From Clostridium estertheticum (lineage in GTDB: Bacteria > Bacillota > Clostridia > Clostridiales > Clostridiaceae), in contig NZ_JAAMNH020000001.1 in NCBI RefSeq assembly GCF_011065935.2, positions 2,811,001 to 2,875,000 on the forward strand: a DNA stretch of 64,000 nucleotides, written 5' to 3'. A program made the position numbers and the translations under genes. This document shows positions 1 to 9,396 of the stretch, piece by piece. The stretch's first letter is position 1, and the number at the start of each line of letters is the position of its first letter. The notes beneath the pieces were generated by a model. It was not told the DNA's origin. It made no database searches and saw nothing but the letters and a program-made list of their open reading frames with translations.

Positions 1-33
1 AAATCGATTATAAAGCTGAAGGCGTGACTATGA

Positions 34-810
34 ATGAAAAAACATATAAATATAGAAAATAAACTTATTCCTATAATGTTTCAATTGCTGATTCTTTTTA
101 TATGGCAGATATCTATAGATAAGTGGAAGGTTCCACAGTATATACTACCTTCACCAAAAGACATTATTGTTACCTTGGTTAATATAGTACCCAGCATTAC
201 TGTGCACATTTATGCAACTTTATATGAAGCCTTGATTGGATTCATGATTTCAATTTTGGTTGCATTAATATTAGCTATATTAATGGATAATGTAAAGCTT
301 ATTAAAAAGTGCATATATCCAATTTTAGTAGTATCTCAAACTATTCCTATTATTGCATTAGCACCACTTTTTGTAATTTGGTTTGGTTTTGGAATGTTGC
401 CTAAGATTATCGTGGTAGTACTAGTATGCTTTTTCCCTATAGTTATTAGTTTGATTGATGGTTTAGAATCAGTGGACACGGACATGGTAAACCTTTTAAA
501 GACAATGGGAGCAAGTAAGTTTCAGATTTTTACCATGGTGAAGTTGCCAGCCTCTACTGTGAATTTTTTTTCAGGCCTTAGAATAGCGGCAACCTATAGT
601 ATTATGGGGGCAGTTATTGGAGAATGGCTGGGAGGAGATAAGGGCCTTGGGGTATATATGATTAGAACTAAAAATTCATACGCCATTGATAAATTTTTTG
701 CAGTAATTATAATTATTGTGTTACTAAGCATAGGACTATTTGGACTTCTATATTTATTACAATATTTTTTAACACCTTGGAATAGAAATTCCATAGAAAA
801 GAAAAACTAA
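34..810 (+). CDS. thiX: ABC transporter permease, thiamine-precursor (ThiX-like)
   Basis: Inner-membrane permease of 258 aa with about six hydrophobic segments (roughly residues 11-28, 53-85, 93-112, 120-142, 180-200, 218-245). The EAA-type loop that docks the ATPase is visible at about 152-175 (LLKTMGASKFQIF then LP). It is the first gene of a three-gene import operon followed by a ThiY-like binding protein and an ATPase, so the likely substrate is a hydroxymethylpyrimidine-type thiamine precursor (known role of ThiXYZ; inferred here). The start is preceded by AAGGCGTGA at 19-27. An upstream gene may end inside the first 62 bases, since one frame runs open from base 3 to a TAA at 60-62, but too little is present to identify it. 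Confidence 0.85.
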   Translation: MKKHINIENKLIPIMFQLLILFIWQISIDKWKVPQYILPSPKDIIVTLVNIVPSITVHIYATLYEALIGFMISILVALILAILMDNVKLIKKCIYPILVVSQTIPIIALAPLFVIWFGFGMLPKIIVVVLVCFFPIVISLIDGLESVDTDMVNLLKTMGASKFQIFTMVKLPASTVNFFSGLRIAATYSIMGAVIGEWLGGDKGLGVYMIRTKNSYAIDKFFAVIIIIVLLSIGLFGLLYLLQYFLTPWNRNSIEKKN

Positions 811-849
811 AATTATAAGTCACTTATTATTTTATTTGGAGGCAAGACT

Positions 850-1854
850 ATGTTAAAGAAATCAATTTCATTATTATTGATAGTTTCAATGACTGCAGTT
901 TTATTTGTGGGTTGTGGTACAAAAAAAGAAAGTGTAAAGAAGGTAGAGGCCTTAAAAAAGGTTACAGTCATCTTGGATTGGGTACCAAACACTAATCATA
1001 CTGGATTATATGTAGCAAAAGACAAGGGATATTTTAAAGAAGAGGGCCTTGATGTGGATATTATTCAACCAGCACAAGGAAGCACTGCAACCTTAATTGC
1101 TGCAGGCAAAGGAGATTTTGGTGTAAGCTATCAAGAAGATGTAACTTATGCTAGAACTGCTAAAGATCCACTTCCAATAAAGGCTATAGCTACAATTATT
1201 CAACATAACACTTCGGGGTTTGCAGCACCTAAAGAAAAAAACATTAAATCTCCTAAGGATTTTGAAGGTAAAACCTATGGCGGATGGGGGTCACCTTCTG
1301 AAACTGCAATATTAAAAGCACTTATGGAAAAAGATAATGCGGATTTTTCAAAATTAAAGACAGTGGATGCAGGAGCAGAGGATTTCTTTGCTGTAACTAA
1401 GAAAAATATTGATTTTGAATGGATATTTTATGGATGGACAGGAATAGAAGCTAAGCTTAAAAATATTCCTATTGACTACATTGATATTAAAAAACTAAAT
1501 CCAGATTTAGATTATTATACTCCAGTAATTATAGCGAATGAAAATAAATTAAAACAAGATCCTGAAATGGCAAAGAAATTTATGAAAGCTGTTACAAAGG
1601 GATATGAATACAGCATGGAAAAACCTGAGGAAAGTGCTGGAATTTTAGTGAAAAATGCACCTGAGACAGATAAAGCGCTTGCTATAGAAAGTCAAAAATA
1701 CTTAAAGGGTCAGTATAAAGCTGAAGCTAAAAGATGGGGCGAAATGAAAGATTCAGTTTGGAATAATTATACCAAATTTCTTTTAGATAAAAAACTTATA
1801 AAAAAAGATATGAAGGCAAGTGAGGCATTTACTAATGAGTACTTACCAGACTAG
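850..1854 (+). CDS. thiY: Thiamine-precursor substrate-binding lipoprotein (NMT1/THI5-like, ThiY)
   Basis: Extracellular binding protein of 334 aa anchored as a lipoprotein: a hydrophobic signal segment ends in the lipobox LFVGC with the lipidated cysteine at residue 22. The N-terminal signature DWVPNTNHTGLYVA (43-56) is typical of the NMT1/THI5 family, whose bacterial members ThiY bind N-formyl-4-amino-5-aminomethyl-2-methylpyrimidine for thiamine salvage. The start follows TTGGAGG. It lies 39 bp after the permease and overlaps the ATPase gene, consistent with one transcript. Substrate is inferred from family and operon; related binding proteins take up sulfonates. Confidence 0.85.
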   Translation: MLKKSISLLLIVSMTAVLFVGCGTKKESVKKVEALKKVTVILDWVPNTNHTGLYVAKDKGYFKEEGLDVDIIQPAQGSTATLIAAGKGDFGVSYQEDVTYARTAKDPLPIKAIATIIQHNTSGFAAPKEKNIKSPKDFEGKTYGGWGSPSETAILKALMEKDNADFSKLKTVDAGAEDFFAVTKKNIDFEWIFYGWTGIEAKLKNIPIDYIDIKKLNPDLDYYTPVIIANENKLKQDPEMAKKFMKAVTKGYEYSMEKPEESAGILVKNAPETDKALAIESQKYLKGQYKAEAKRWGEMKDSVWNNYTKFLLDKKLIKKDMKASEAFTNEYLPD

Positions 1855-2590
1855 TAATGCAAAATTAAGGGTATCAAACATTAAAAAAACCTTTGGGAAT
1901 ATGAATATAATAAATGATGTTTCCTTTTATGCTAATGAAAATGAATTTATAAGTTTACTCGGACCCAGTGGCAGTGGTAAAAGTACAATATTTAATATTA
2001 TTTCAGGTCTTTTACTTCAAGATTCCGGTGAAATAACAATCGATGGACAAGAATGCCATGGTAATATTGGAAAAGTAAGTTATATGCATCAAAAGGACTT
2101 ACTGCTTCCTTGGAAAAATATTGTAGACAACACTACACTGTCTCTTATTATAAAAGGGAAATCTAAAAAAGAAGCAAGGGCTGAAGTACTTAGTCATTTT
2201 AAAACCTTTGGACTCCAAGGTTTTGAATATAAATATCCACTTCAACTTTCAGGTGGTATGAAGCAGAGAGCCGCATTACTTAGAACATATATGTCATCCG
2301 CGGGTATCATGCTGTTAGATGAGCCTTTTGGTGCACTTGATGCAATTACTAGAGCAAAGATGCAGTATTGGCTAATAGACGTGATTAAAGAATTAAAAGC
2401 AACCATAATATTTATAACTCATGATATTGAAGAAGCAGTATTCTTATCTGATAGAATATATGTATTATCAGATAAACCAGCAACTATAAAAAAAGAAATA
2501 ATTGTTGATTTACCTAAAAATAGAACTAAGGACATAATTACATCAGAGAAATTCAATGAAATAAAAAGAACAATTTTACAAACATTATAA
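1835..2590 (+). CDS. thiZ: ABC transporter ATPase (ThiZ-like)
   Basis: ATP-hydrolysing subunit of the importer, 251 aa. Walker A is GPSGSGKST, the signature is LSGGMKQR, Walker B and D-loop are IMLLDEPFGALD, and the switch histidine is in FITHD. I place the start at ATG 1835, nine bases after GTGAGG, so the first 20 bases lie inside the end of thiY (translational coupling). An upstream GTG at 1820 is in frame but has no suitable ribosome binding site. It closes the operon, with a strong terminator 23 bp downstream. Confidence 0.85.
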   Translation: MSTYQTSNAKLRVSNIKKTFGNMNIINDVSFYANENEFISLLGPSGSGKSTIFNIISGLLLQDSGEITIDGQECHGNIGKVSYMHQKDLLLPWKNIVDNTTLSLIIKGKSKKEARAEVLSHFKTFGLQGFEYKYPLQLSGGMKQRAALLRTYMSSAGIMLLDEPFGALDAITRAKMQYWLIDVIKELKATIIFITHDIEEAVFLSDRIYVLSDKPATIKKEIIVDLPKNRTKDIITSEKFNEIKRTILQTL

Positions 2591-2612
2591 GCTATTTTCA
2601 AAAATACTAAGA

Positions 2613-2654
2613 TAAACACCCAACTTAATAATAATTAAGTTGGGTGTTTATTTT
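2613..2654 (+). terminator. Rho-independent terminator of the thi operon
   Basis: Perfect dyad ACACCCAACTTAAT / ATTAAGTTGGGTGT with a short AT loop and a following T-rich run. Confidence 0.85.
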
Positions 2655-2730
2655 CATGTCCTAAAAGGTATGATAAATTCATAGTTGTGATAAAATATAA
2701 TATTAAGAAGTTAATATTGGAGGAAAGAAA

Positions 2731-4488
2731 ATGAAAAAAGGGGCTATAGAAAGGAATTTTATAAAAGTAAAAAGTCAGTTTAAACAAATTCAAGAAATAG
2801 CAGTGCATACTAAGTCAAATGCACTATGGGAACATGAAGCTGCAGTAAGAAAGAAGTTAAAGGAACTAAAAGAGTTTAGAAGTGAAAATTTCAAAGACTA
2901 TAAAAGAGTATATGAAAATTATTCAGAGTTACTTAAATATATATCTATAAGGCTTGTGGAAGACTACAACAAGAAGAATAATACAGATTTTAAATTTGAA
3001 AATATTTCAAAAAATAAGGGAGAAAGCTATTTAAAATCAGGAATTATAAGTGTATTAATCACTGATCATATTCCTCAGATTATATCTATTGAGTTTGATC
3101 GCGTATTCCCGTCAAATCCTAAAGATGAGTATGAGGGGACAAGGAATTTTAAGAGAAAATTTTATCTCCATTTAGGAGAAACTAATACTGGGAAAACTTA
3201 TAATGCCATGATGAAACTTAAAGAGGCAACAAATGGGATTTATCTATCTCCTTTAAGAATATTAGCGCTGGAGAATTTCGAGAGATTAAATAGAGAAGGT
3301 GTAAAATGTAATCTTTCCACTGGAGAAGAAGAAATAAACATTGAAGGTGCAGCACATGTCTGCTGTACAATAGAAAAATTAGATATAAGTGAGGAGTATG
3401 AAGTTGGTATAATAGACGAAATTCAAATGATTAATGACGACCAAAGAGGAGCTGCATGGACAAGAGCTGTTTTGGGATTAAAAAGTAAGGAGATACACAT
3501 TTGCGGTGCAACCAATGCAAGAGAATTGCTTATAGAAATAATAAAGGATTGCTCTGAGGAGTACGAGATAATAGAGTATAAAAGAGATGTACCTCTTTCA
3601 ATGGAGGATGAATCTTTTGCATATAAGAATACTTACAAAGGAGATGCACTTGTTACATTTTCTAAGAAGAAAGTGTTAGAACTAGCTTATCATTACTCAA
3701 ACTTAGGTATAAAAGCGAGTTTAATCTACGGAGATTTGCCACCAGAGGTTAGGAAAAAGCAGTACAATCAGTTTATTAATGAAGAAAGTACAATTCTAAT
3801 ATGTACAGATGCCATTGGTATGGGAGTAAATCTTCCAATAAAAAGAATAATATTTATGGATATTAAAAAGTTCGATGGTAATGAGATAAGATATTTAACT
3901 TCTCAAGAAGTGAAACAGATAGCTGGAAGAGCAGGTAGAAAAGGCATATATGAAGTTGGATATATAGCATCTTATGGTAATACTCAAGATTTTATAAGAG
4001 AGAGTTTAAGTATAAGTGATTCAACTATAGAAGAAGGAGTTTTAGGGCCAAGTGAAGCTATATTAAAAATAAGTTCACTTTCGCTTAGAGAGAAATTAGC
4101 CTTATGGAGTACAAAAGAAGAAAAAATGATTTTTTACAGAAAAATGGATATAACTGAGTATTTGGTAGTATTAGATAATTTAAGGCATTATAAATTGGAG
4201 GAAAAAATTCAATGGAAACTGCTAAAGATTCCTTTTGATGTATCTAATGATAAGATGATGAATGCATTTTTAAGATATGTAGACGAATTATTTATAGCTA
4301 AAAGAGAGATTATATCAAAACCACTGTGCCAATTAGATGACCTTTATGAATTAGAGCTTTACTATCAAAAAATAAATCTTTATTATTCCTTTTCAAAAGT
4401 ATTTAAATTGAATTTTGATGAACAATGGGTATATGAGAGTAGGGTAAAAGTAAGTGAGGATATTAACAATATATTGAAAAAAATATAA
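2731..4488 (+). CDS. Suv3-like superfamily 2 RNA helicase
   Basis: Predicted ATP-dependent RNA helicase of 585 aa. A charged N-terminal region (1-140) precedes the helicase core: Walker A GETNTGKT at about 149-156, the Walker B variant DEIQ near 228, and motif VI QIAGRAGRKG near 396. GETNTGKT and DEIQ are characteristic of the Suv3 family (mitochondrial degradosome helicases), which has bacterial members in Firmicutes. The C-terminal ~120 residues are helical and of unknown function. GGAGGAAAG precedes the start. It stands alone between two terminators or dyads, so it is probably monocistronic. An RNA decay role is inferred from family only. Confidence 0.8.
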   Translation: MKKGAIERNFIKVKSQFKQIQEIAVHTKSNALWEHEAAVRKKLKELKEFRSENFKDYKRVYENYSELLKYISIRLVEDYNKKNNTDFKFENISKNKGESYLKSGIISVLITDHIPQIISIEFDRVFPSNPKDEYEGTRNFKRKFYLHLGETNTGKTYNAMMKLKEATNGIYLSPLRILALENFERLNREGVKCNLSTGEEEINIEGAAHVCCTIEKLDISEEYEVGIIDEIQMINDDQRGAAWTRAVLGLKSKEIHICGATNARELLIEIIKDCSEEYEIIEYKRDVPLSMEDESFAYKNTYKGDALVTFSKKKVLELAYHYSNLGIKASLIYGDLPPEVRKKQYNQFINEESTILICTDAIGMGVNLPIKRIIFMDIKKFDGNEIRYLTSQEVKQIAGRAGRKGIYEVGYIASYGNTQDFIRESLSISDSTIEEGVLGPSEAILKISSLSLREKLALWSTKEEKMIFYRKMDITEYLVVLDNLRHYKLEEKIQWKLLKIPFDVSNDKMMNAFLRYVDELFIAKREIISKPLCQLDDLYELELYYQKINLYYSFSKVFKLNFDEQWVYESRVKVSEDINNILKKI

Positions 4489-4511
4489 CAAAACACTTTT
4501 TACCATGGTTA

Positions 4512-4542
4512 CCATGAAAAGAATGTTATAAAATACATTATA
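4512..4542 (+). promoter_or_regulatory. Possible forespore sigma-G promoter
   Basis: CATTATA at 4536-4542 fits the sigma-G -10 pattern CATnnTA. CCATG at 4512-4516 resembles the -35 pattern but the 19-nt spacing is long. The gene downstream is a spore protein, which is why I consider it; the match alone is weak. Confidence 0.3.
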
Positions 4543-4599
4543 TATGTACAATATATTAGTACAACCAAAAATATATTAATTTAAAGGAGGCCGCATAAT

Positions 4600-4782
4600 A
4601 TGGCATACAGAAGTTTAGTACCAGAAGCAAAGGCGGGATTAAATAAATTTAAAATGGAAACTGCAAATCAGTTAGGAGTAAGCTTCACAGACTATAATGG
4701 TGATTTAACATCAAGACAATGTGGTTCTGTTGGTGGAGAAGTGGTTAAAAAAATGATAGAGCATTCCGAGAGAGATTTATAA
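4600..4782 (+). CDS. Small acid-soluble spore protein, alpha/beta type
   Basis: DNA-binding spore protein of 60 aa, normal length for the family. It carries the conserved N-terminal region LVPEAKAGLNKFKMETANQL, with the Glu that the GPR protease cleaves next to during germination, and the C-terminal block around SVGGEVVKKMIE. It saturates spore DNA and protects it. The ribosome binding site AAAGGAGG is perfect. It is the clearest evidence that the host forms endospores. Monocistronic, with a terminator directly after it. Confidence 0.95.
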   Translation: MAYRSLVPEAKAGLNKFKMETANQLGVSFTDYNGDLTSRQCGSVGGEVVKKMIEHSERDL

Positions 4783-4792
4783 TTTTAATTAT

Positions 4793-4830
4793 ATAGGGTG
4801 TGCAACAAAATTGTATACCCTATTTTTTTA
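4793..4830 (+). terminator. Terminator of the spore protein gene
   Basis: Hairpin with ATAGGGT / ACCCTAT outer arms followed by a run of seven T. Confidence 0.8.
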
Positions 4831-4948
4831 TTGGGTAAATTCGAATAAATATGATTTGAATTTATAATAAATAATTAATCATCTATTTAGTTTACCTATT
4901 TGACTTATGATACATAAAAGGATATAATATATCTCGTAGTGTTAATAC

Positions 4949-5023
4949 GGCTCCTTGGTCAAGAGGTTAAGACGCCACCCTCTCACGGTGGATTCAGGGG
5001 TTCAATTCCCCTAGGAGTCACCA
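4949..5023 (+). tRNA. tRNA-Glu (CTC)
   Basis: Acceptor arms GGCTCCT and AGGAGTC pair. The anticodon stem CCACC/GGTGG encloses loop CTCTCAC, giving anticodon CTC (glutamate, GAG codon). The T-loop TTCAATT is present and the 3' CCA is encoded. Confidence 0.95.
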
Positions 5024-5037
5024 CTTATTTTTTTCAT

Positions 5038-5112
5038 TGGGGTGTAGCCAAGCGGTAAGGCACTAGACTCTGACTCTGGCATTCGCAGGTTCGAATCCTG
5101 CCATCCTAGCCA
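5038..5112 (+). tRNA. tRNA-Gln (CTG)
   Basis: Acceptor arms TGGGGTG and CATCCTA pair. The anticodon stem CTAGA/TCTGG holds loop CTCTGAC, giving anticodon CTG (glutamine, CAG codon). The T-arm GCAGG-TTCGAAT-CCTGC is perfect and CCA is encoded. It is 14 bp after tRNA-Glu and probably cotranscribed. Confidence 0.95.
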
Positions 5113-5154
5113 AATTTTTTCAATTAAGTTTTAAATATTATTATTTAAATATAG

Positions 5155-5190
5155 ATAATCCCAGCAAAATTTTGCTGGGATTATCTTTTT
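5155..5190 (+). terminator. Terminator after the tRNA pair
   Basis: Perfect dyad AATCCCAGCAAAA / TTTTGCTGGGATT with T-rich flanks. It can serve the tRNAs and the convergent gene. Confidence 0.85.
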
Positions 5191-5204
5191 ATATATTATT
5201 TTTT

Positions 5205-5518
5205 TCATTTTAATATGTTTTTTAAAAACACATATATTCCTAAAACTATAATTAGGCAAGGAATTGAAATAACCCGATAGCAAGGCCAAAGGTATAAATA
5301 GGCCAGGTTTCAGTTGAGTATTTCCAGTTTGTTGAAGTTTCAAAAATAAATAGTAAGCCTGTAGTGGTTAAAATTCCAGCAAGAACTAATATAGCAGGCT
5401 CTTTTTTTAGAAAGAAAAAACTTATTTCTAACAAAATACCTGTAATTAGAATAAAAAGTGGCCAAAAGTTAGAAAAACTAAAAAAGTCAATGTGATATAT
5501 TTGATTAGCTAGAAGCAT
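5205..5518 (-). pseudogene. Small multi-span membrane protein, frameshifted near the C-terminus
   Basis: The frame opening at 5518 encodes 88 aa with hydrophobic spans (PLFILITGILLEISFFF, and PAILVLAGILTTTGLLFIF) and stops at 5252. The other frame directly after that point continues as a clear membrane segment (IPCLIIVLGIYVFLKN) to a stop at 5205. A one-base shift near 5255-5265 therefore seems to split one gene. The layout resembles small clostridial membrane proteins of unknown function with a WPI motif before the last span; here the last part also looks shortened. It could still make an 88-aa product. Confidence 0.55.
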
Positions 5519-5656
5519 TGAGCCAAAATTTCATAATTATATTGTTTATATATATAATTTATGCATATTTAAAAGTATTAGTTAGACATTTATAGCTAAT
5601 ACTATATTTAAACGTTAAATCCTTTATACTTCAGAGAATAACAAGGAGGAAATTAT

Positions 5657-5860
5657 ATGCAAACAGGTATAGTAAAGTGGTATGATGTTGAAAGAGGATA
5701 TGGATTTATATCTGCTCAAGAAGGTGAAGACGTATTTGTTCACCATTTAGCAATAAAAGAGCAAGGACCAAGAAAGGATTTACACGAGGGCGAGCAAGTG
5801 CAATTTGATGTGATAGATGCACCTAAAGGACCTCAAGCTATTAATGTTCAAAAGTATTAA
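5657..5860 (+). CDS. Cold-shock protein (Csp family)
   Basis: Single-domain OB-fold RNA/DNA-binding protein of 67 aa, normal length. RNP1-like GYGFI and RNP2-like VFVHH are present, with the usual start MQTGIVKWYD. Acts as an RNA chaperone in the cytoplasm. AAGGAGG precedes the start. Monocistronic, with its own terminator. Confidence 0.95.
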   Translation: MQTGIVKWYDVERGYGFISAQEGEDVFVHHLAIKEQGPRKDLHEGEQVQFDVIDAPKGPQAINVQKY

Positions 5861-5900
5861 CAACATGATTTTATCTCTTGACATTATATAATAATATTTA

Positions 5901-5936
5901 GACACACTCGTTTAATCTTTTGAGTGTGTTTTTTAT
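5901..5936 (+). terminator. Terminator of the cold-shock gene
   Basis: ACACACTC / GAGTGTGT hairpin followed by a T run. Confidence 0.85.
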
Positions 5937-6068
5937 TTGTGTATTTTGAGTTTATTACGCTTAAAAAATACTGTAGCTGTAGAAAATAATCATGAGTATA
6001 GTATATAATGGTAATGCATGCTAATAATTATAAGATATAAGAGAAAAAAACTTCAGGTGGTGAAACTT

Positions 6069-9000
6069 TTGAATGATATTAATGAAGAGATTATACAAAA
6101 AAATAGTGATTCAGGGTCTTATAAAAGGGGAAGAGAGTATTATTTAAATAACAAGGTTAAGTATATAGATATAGACATAAATGAGAAAGGAAACTACATA
6201 GAAACTAAAATAAATTCAAAGGTAGAGTCTTCAAAGTTCACCCAGTATAAAGTGAACACGAGTTTTAATAATATTGCTCCCTTTATAATTTATCATTGTG
6301 AATGTAATGCAAATTATAGTTATTATGGTCAGACAAGCATGTGCAAACATGTAGTGGCTACATTATTAAAATATTTTTATGAAAAAGAACAAATTATTAA
6401 AGTGAAGAAAATGGGTAAAACAAATAAATTAATTAAACAAATAACTGAAAATTTAAGCAGTGCACCAAGGGAAAAATTAAATCTAAAACTAGACATAAAA
6501 TATGTTCATGATTCTAATAGTGATAACAGAAAATCTTCTTTTGAGCTAAAGATTGGTGAGGATAAGCTTTATGTAGTTAAAAACATAAGAGAATTTTTAC
6601 TTTGTTCTTCTAAAACTATTGAAACCTTGGAGTTTGGCAAAAAATTTTCTTACAATCCACATTTACAGTGCTTTAACACAGAAGATTTAAATATTATAGA
6701 GATTTTTAAAGAAGCAGGTGAATTGGAAACTCTAATTGCAAACGTAGATACATATAGAAGCAGTAAAGTAAAGTTTCTCTCTGGTAAAAAAGCTTATTTT
6801 ACTGATAGCATGGTTAAAAGGCTATTTAAATGCATAAACAATAGGGCTATAACTGTGGTAATAAACGGTGAAATATTTACTAATGTACATGTATTACAGG
6901 AGTCAATGCCCTTGCAATTCGAAATTAATAGAGAAAATAATAAATTTGTACTTCAGCAAAAAGAACATATGCCCATTGCACTTTGCAACGATGGTGAATT
7001 CTTTTTTTATGCAGGTGAAATATATGAAACAGCTAAAGAACAAAGGGAATCATATTTACCACTATATAATAGATTTAAAGAGGAAAATAAAAATTACATG
7101 GAATTCTATGAAGAAGAGAAAGATGATGTTGCATCCTTTCTACTTCCGACTTTAAAAAAGATAAGTAATGGAGTTTCCATAGATAAATCTTTAGAAAATG
7201 AATTTTATTTAGAAGAACTTAAAGCAATGGTTTTTTTTGAAAAAATTTTTGAGAATGTAGAGGTGTTCATAACTTTTAAGTATGGAGATATCAAAATAAA
7301 TCCTTTTAATAGTAGTGAAAACAAAACGCAAGAGGGAAGAGTGCTTATAAGAGACATAGAGAAGGAAATGAGTATCATAAATCAATTTCACAAGTTTGGT
7401 TTTGTTAATACAGTGGATGGTTTGGAAGTGAAAGATGAAACAAATCTTCTAGAGTTCTTAGTTTCAGGACTAGAAAAACTTCAAGGAGTGGCAGAAGTAT
7501 ATTATTCTGAGGAATTTAAGAAAATAAAAGTACATGGTAAATCCGGATATAAGTCAAATATAAGGCTTAATAAAGATAATCTTTTAGAATTCAGCTTTAG
7601 TATAGAGGGTGTAGATAATATTGAGCTTAGTAATATTTTTTCAGCATTAAGAGAAAAAAGAAAATATTATAGGCTTAAAAATGGTAGCTTTGTATTATTA
7701 GATTCAAATAATTTAGTGAATATTGCTCAAATGATGGAATATCTAAATATAAAAGACAGCGATATTTCAAAAAATAAAATTTTACTTTCTAAATATAATG
7801 CCATATATATAGAAGAAAAATTAAAACGAGAAGAAATGGATTTTGTTGAAACAAATAAAAAATTTATAGATTTGGTTCATAATGTAAAAGATACAAGCGA
7901 AATTAAAGTAACGGTTCCTAAAACCTTAGATAGTATAATGAGAACTTACCAAAAGGTAGGCTTTAAATGGTTAAAAACTCTTGCTAGTTGTGGATTTGGA
8001 GGAATACTAGCAGATGAAATGGGTCTGGGTAAAACACTGCAAGCTATAGCCCTTATTCAATCAGAAGTGGAAGAAAATGAAGACAAACAACCATCGCTCG
8101 TTGTGTGCCCTACGTCTCTTGTATACAATTGGAAAGATGAAATAGAAGAATTTGCACCACAAGTAAATTGTATAGTAGTTTCAGGAAATAAAAGTCAGAG
8201 GGAAGAGCAAAAACAAAACATTGAAAACACTGATGTGGTTATAACTTCCTATGCACTTATTAGGCGAGACATTGAGGACTATGAAAAAATAAAATTCAGA
8301 TATTGTTTTTTAGATGAGGCGCAGCAGATTAAGAATTTTAATTCACTAAATGCACATTCTGTAAAAAATATCAATGCACAAGGTAAATTTGCACTTACTG
8401 GGACACCTATTGAAAATTCTCTAATGGAGCTTTGGTCAATCTTTGACTTTATAATGCCAGGGTATCTTTTAAAGCATAGTGCTTTCTCAAAAAAATACGA
8501 AGTGCCAATTGTAAAAGATGGAAGCCGTGAAGCGCTACAAGAACTAAATAATCATGTAAGACCCTTTATACTACGACGGACTAAATTAGAGGTTGCAAGT
8601 GAATTGCCACCTAAAATAGAACATAGGATTTCAGTAGAAATGACGGAGGAGCAAAAGAAGTTATATGTAGCATACTTAAAAGATGCAAAAGGAGAACTTG
8701 AAGAAGATATTGCCATGAAAGGCTTTAACAAAAGCAAATTTAAAGTACTATCAATCTTAACAAGGTTAAGGCAAATATGTTGTGACCCATCTACTTTCAT
8801 AGAGGATTATGTAGGAGGGAGTGGCAAAATGGAAGCACTAGATGAAATTTTAGAAAATAGCTTAGAAGAAGGTCATAGAATATTAATATTTTCTCAATTT
8901 ACTAAGGTGTTAAAAAATATTTCTAAGAGGTTAGATACTAAAGATATAAAGTATATGTACTTAGATGGTTCAACTAAGGCAGAAAAAAGGATTCAAATGG

Positions 9001-9338
9001 TCAAAACTTTCAATGAAGGGGATACGCAGGTATTTTTAATTTCACTAAAGGCTGGAGGTACAGGTATAAACCTGACAGGTGCTGATATGGTAATACATTT
9101 TGACCCTTGGTGGAATCCAGCTGTAGAGGCACAAGCCACAGATAGGGCTCATAGAATTGGTCAAAAGAAAACAGTAGAGGTTATAAAATTAATAGCAAGA
9201 GGAACTATAGAAGAAAAAATATTTAAGTTACAACAAAAGAAAAGTGAAATTATTGAAACTGTTATTAATGATGAAACAGGAGCAGAATTATTTCTCTCTC
9301 AGATGAGTCAAAATGAAATCCAAGACTTATTCCTTTAA
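6069..9338 (+). CDS. SWIM zinc-finger SNF2-family helicase
   Basis: Bacterial Swi2/Snf2-type ATPase of about 1089 aa. A SWIM zinc motif (CECNA ... CKHVV) lies near residues 76-100. A long bacterial-specific middle region follows, then the ATPase core: Walker A ADEMGLGKT near 643, DEAQ box near 748, helicase C motif QATDRAHRIGQ near 1020. Family members remodel or translocate on nucleic acid; the specific role is unknown. I place the start at TTG 6069, six bases after AGGTGGTGA, which gives the family's usual short N-terminus; an ATG at 6018 is in frame but has no ribosome binding site. Confidence 0.9.
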   Translation: MNDINEEIIQKNSDSGSYKRGREYYLNNKVKYIDIDINEKGNYIETKINSKVESSKFTQYKVNTSFNNIAPFIIYHCECNANYSYYGQTSMCKHVVATLLKYFYEKEQIIKVKKMGKTNKLIKQITENLSSAPREKLNLKLDIKYVHDSNSDNRKSSFELKIGEDKLYVVKNIREFLLCSSKTIETLEFGKKFSYNPHLQCFNTEDLNIIEIFKEAGELETLIANVDTYRSSKVKFLSGKKAYFTDSMVKRLFKCINNRAITVVINGEIFTNVHVLQESMPLQFEINRENNKFVLQQKEHMPIALCNDGEFFFYAGEIYETAKEQRESYLPLYNRFKEENKNYMEFYEEEKDDVASFLLPTLKKISNGVSIDKSLENEFYLEELKAMVFFEKIFENVEVFITFKYGDIKINPFNSSENKTQEGRVLIRDIEKEMSIINQFHKFGFVNTVDGLEVKDETNLLEFLVSGLEKLQGVAEVYYSEEFKKIKVHGKSGYKSNIRLNKDNLLEFSFSIEGVDNIELSNIFSALREKRKYYRLKNGSFVLLDSNNLVNIAQMMEYLNIKDSDISKNKILLSKYNAIYIEEKLKREEMDFVETNKKFIDLVHNVKDTSEIKVTVPKTLDSIMRTYQKVGFKWLKTLASCGFGGILADEMGLGKTLQAIALIQSEVEENEDKQPSLVVCPTSLVYNWKDEIEEFAPQVNCIVVSGNKSQREEQKQNIENTDVVITSYALIRRDIEDYEKIKFRYCFLDEAQQIKNFNSLNAHSVKNINAQGKFALTGTPIENSLMELWSIFDFIMPGYLLKHSAFSKKYEVPIVKDGSREALQELNNHVRPFILRRTKLEVASELPPKIEHRISVEMTEEQKKLYVAYLKDAKGELEEDIAMKGFNKSKFKVLSILTRLRQICCDPSTFIEDYVGGSGKMEALDEILENSLEEGHRILIFSQFTKVLKNISKRLDTKDIKYMYLDGSTKAEKRIQMVKTFNEGDTQVFLISLKAGGTGINLTGADMVIHFDPWWNPAVEAQATDRAHRIGQKKTVEVIKLIARGTIEEKIFKLQQKKSEIIETVINDETGAELFLSQMSQNEIQDLFL

Positions 9339-9339
9339 A

Positions 9340-9390
9340 AATAGATGTCCTAGAACTATCTAAAAGTTCTAGGACATCTATTATTTTATT
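9340..9390. terminator. Bidirectional terminator between convergent genes
   Basis: Dyad AATAGATGTCCTAGAACT / AGTTCTAGGACATCTATT. A-rich on one side and T-rich on the other, so it can stop both converging transcripts. Confidence 0.85.
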
Positions 9391-9396
9391 CCTAAC

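Noticed and set aside
5131..5343. 70-codon minus-strand frame
   Set aside because: It overlaps the membrane-protein frame and the terminator; only its overlap with the frameshift region is informative.
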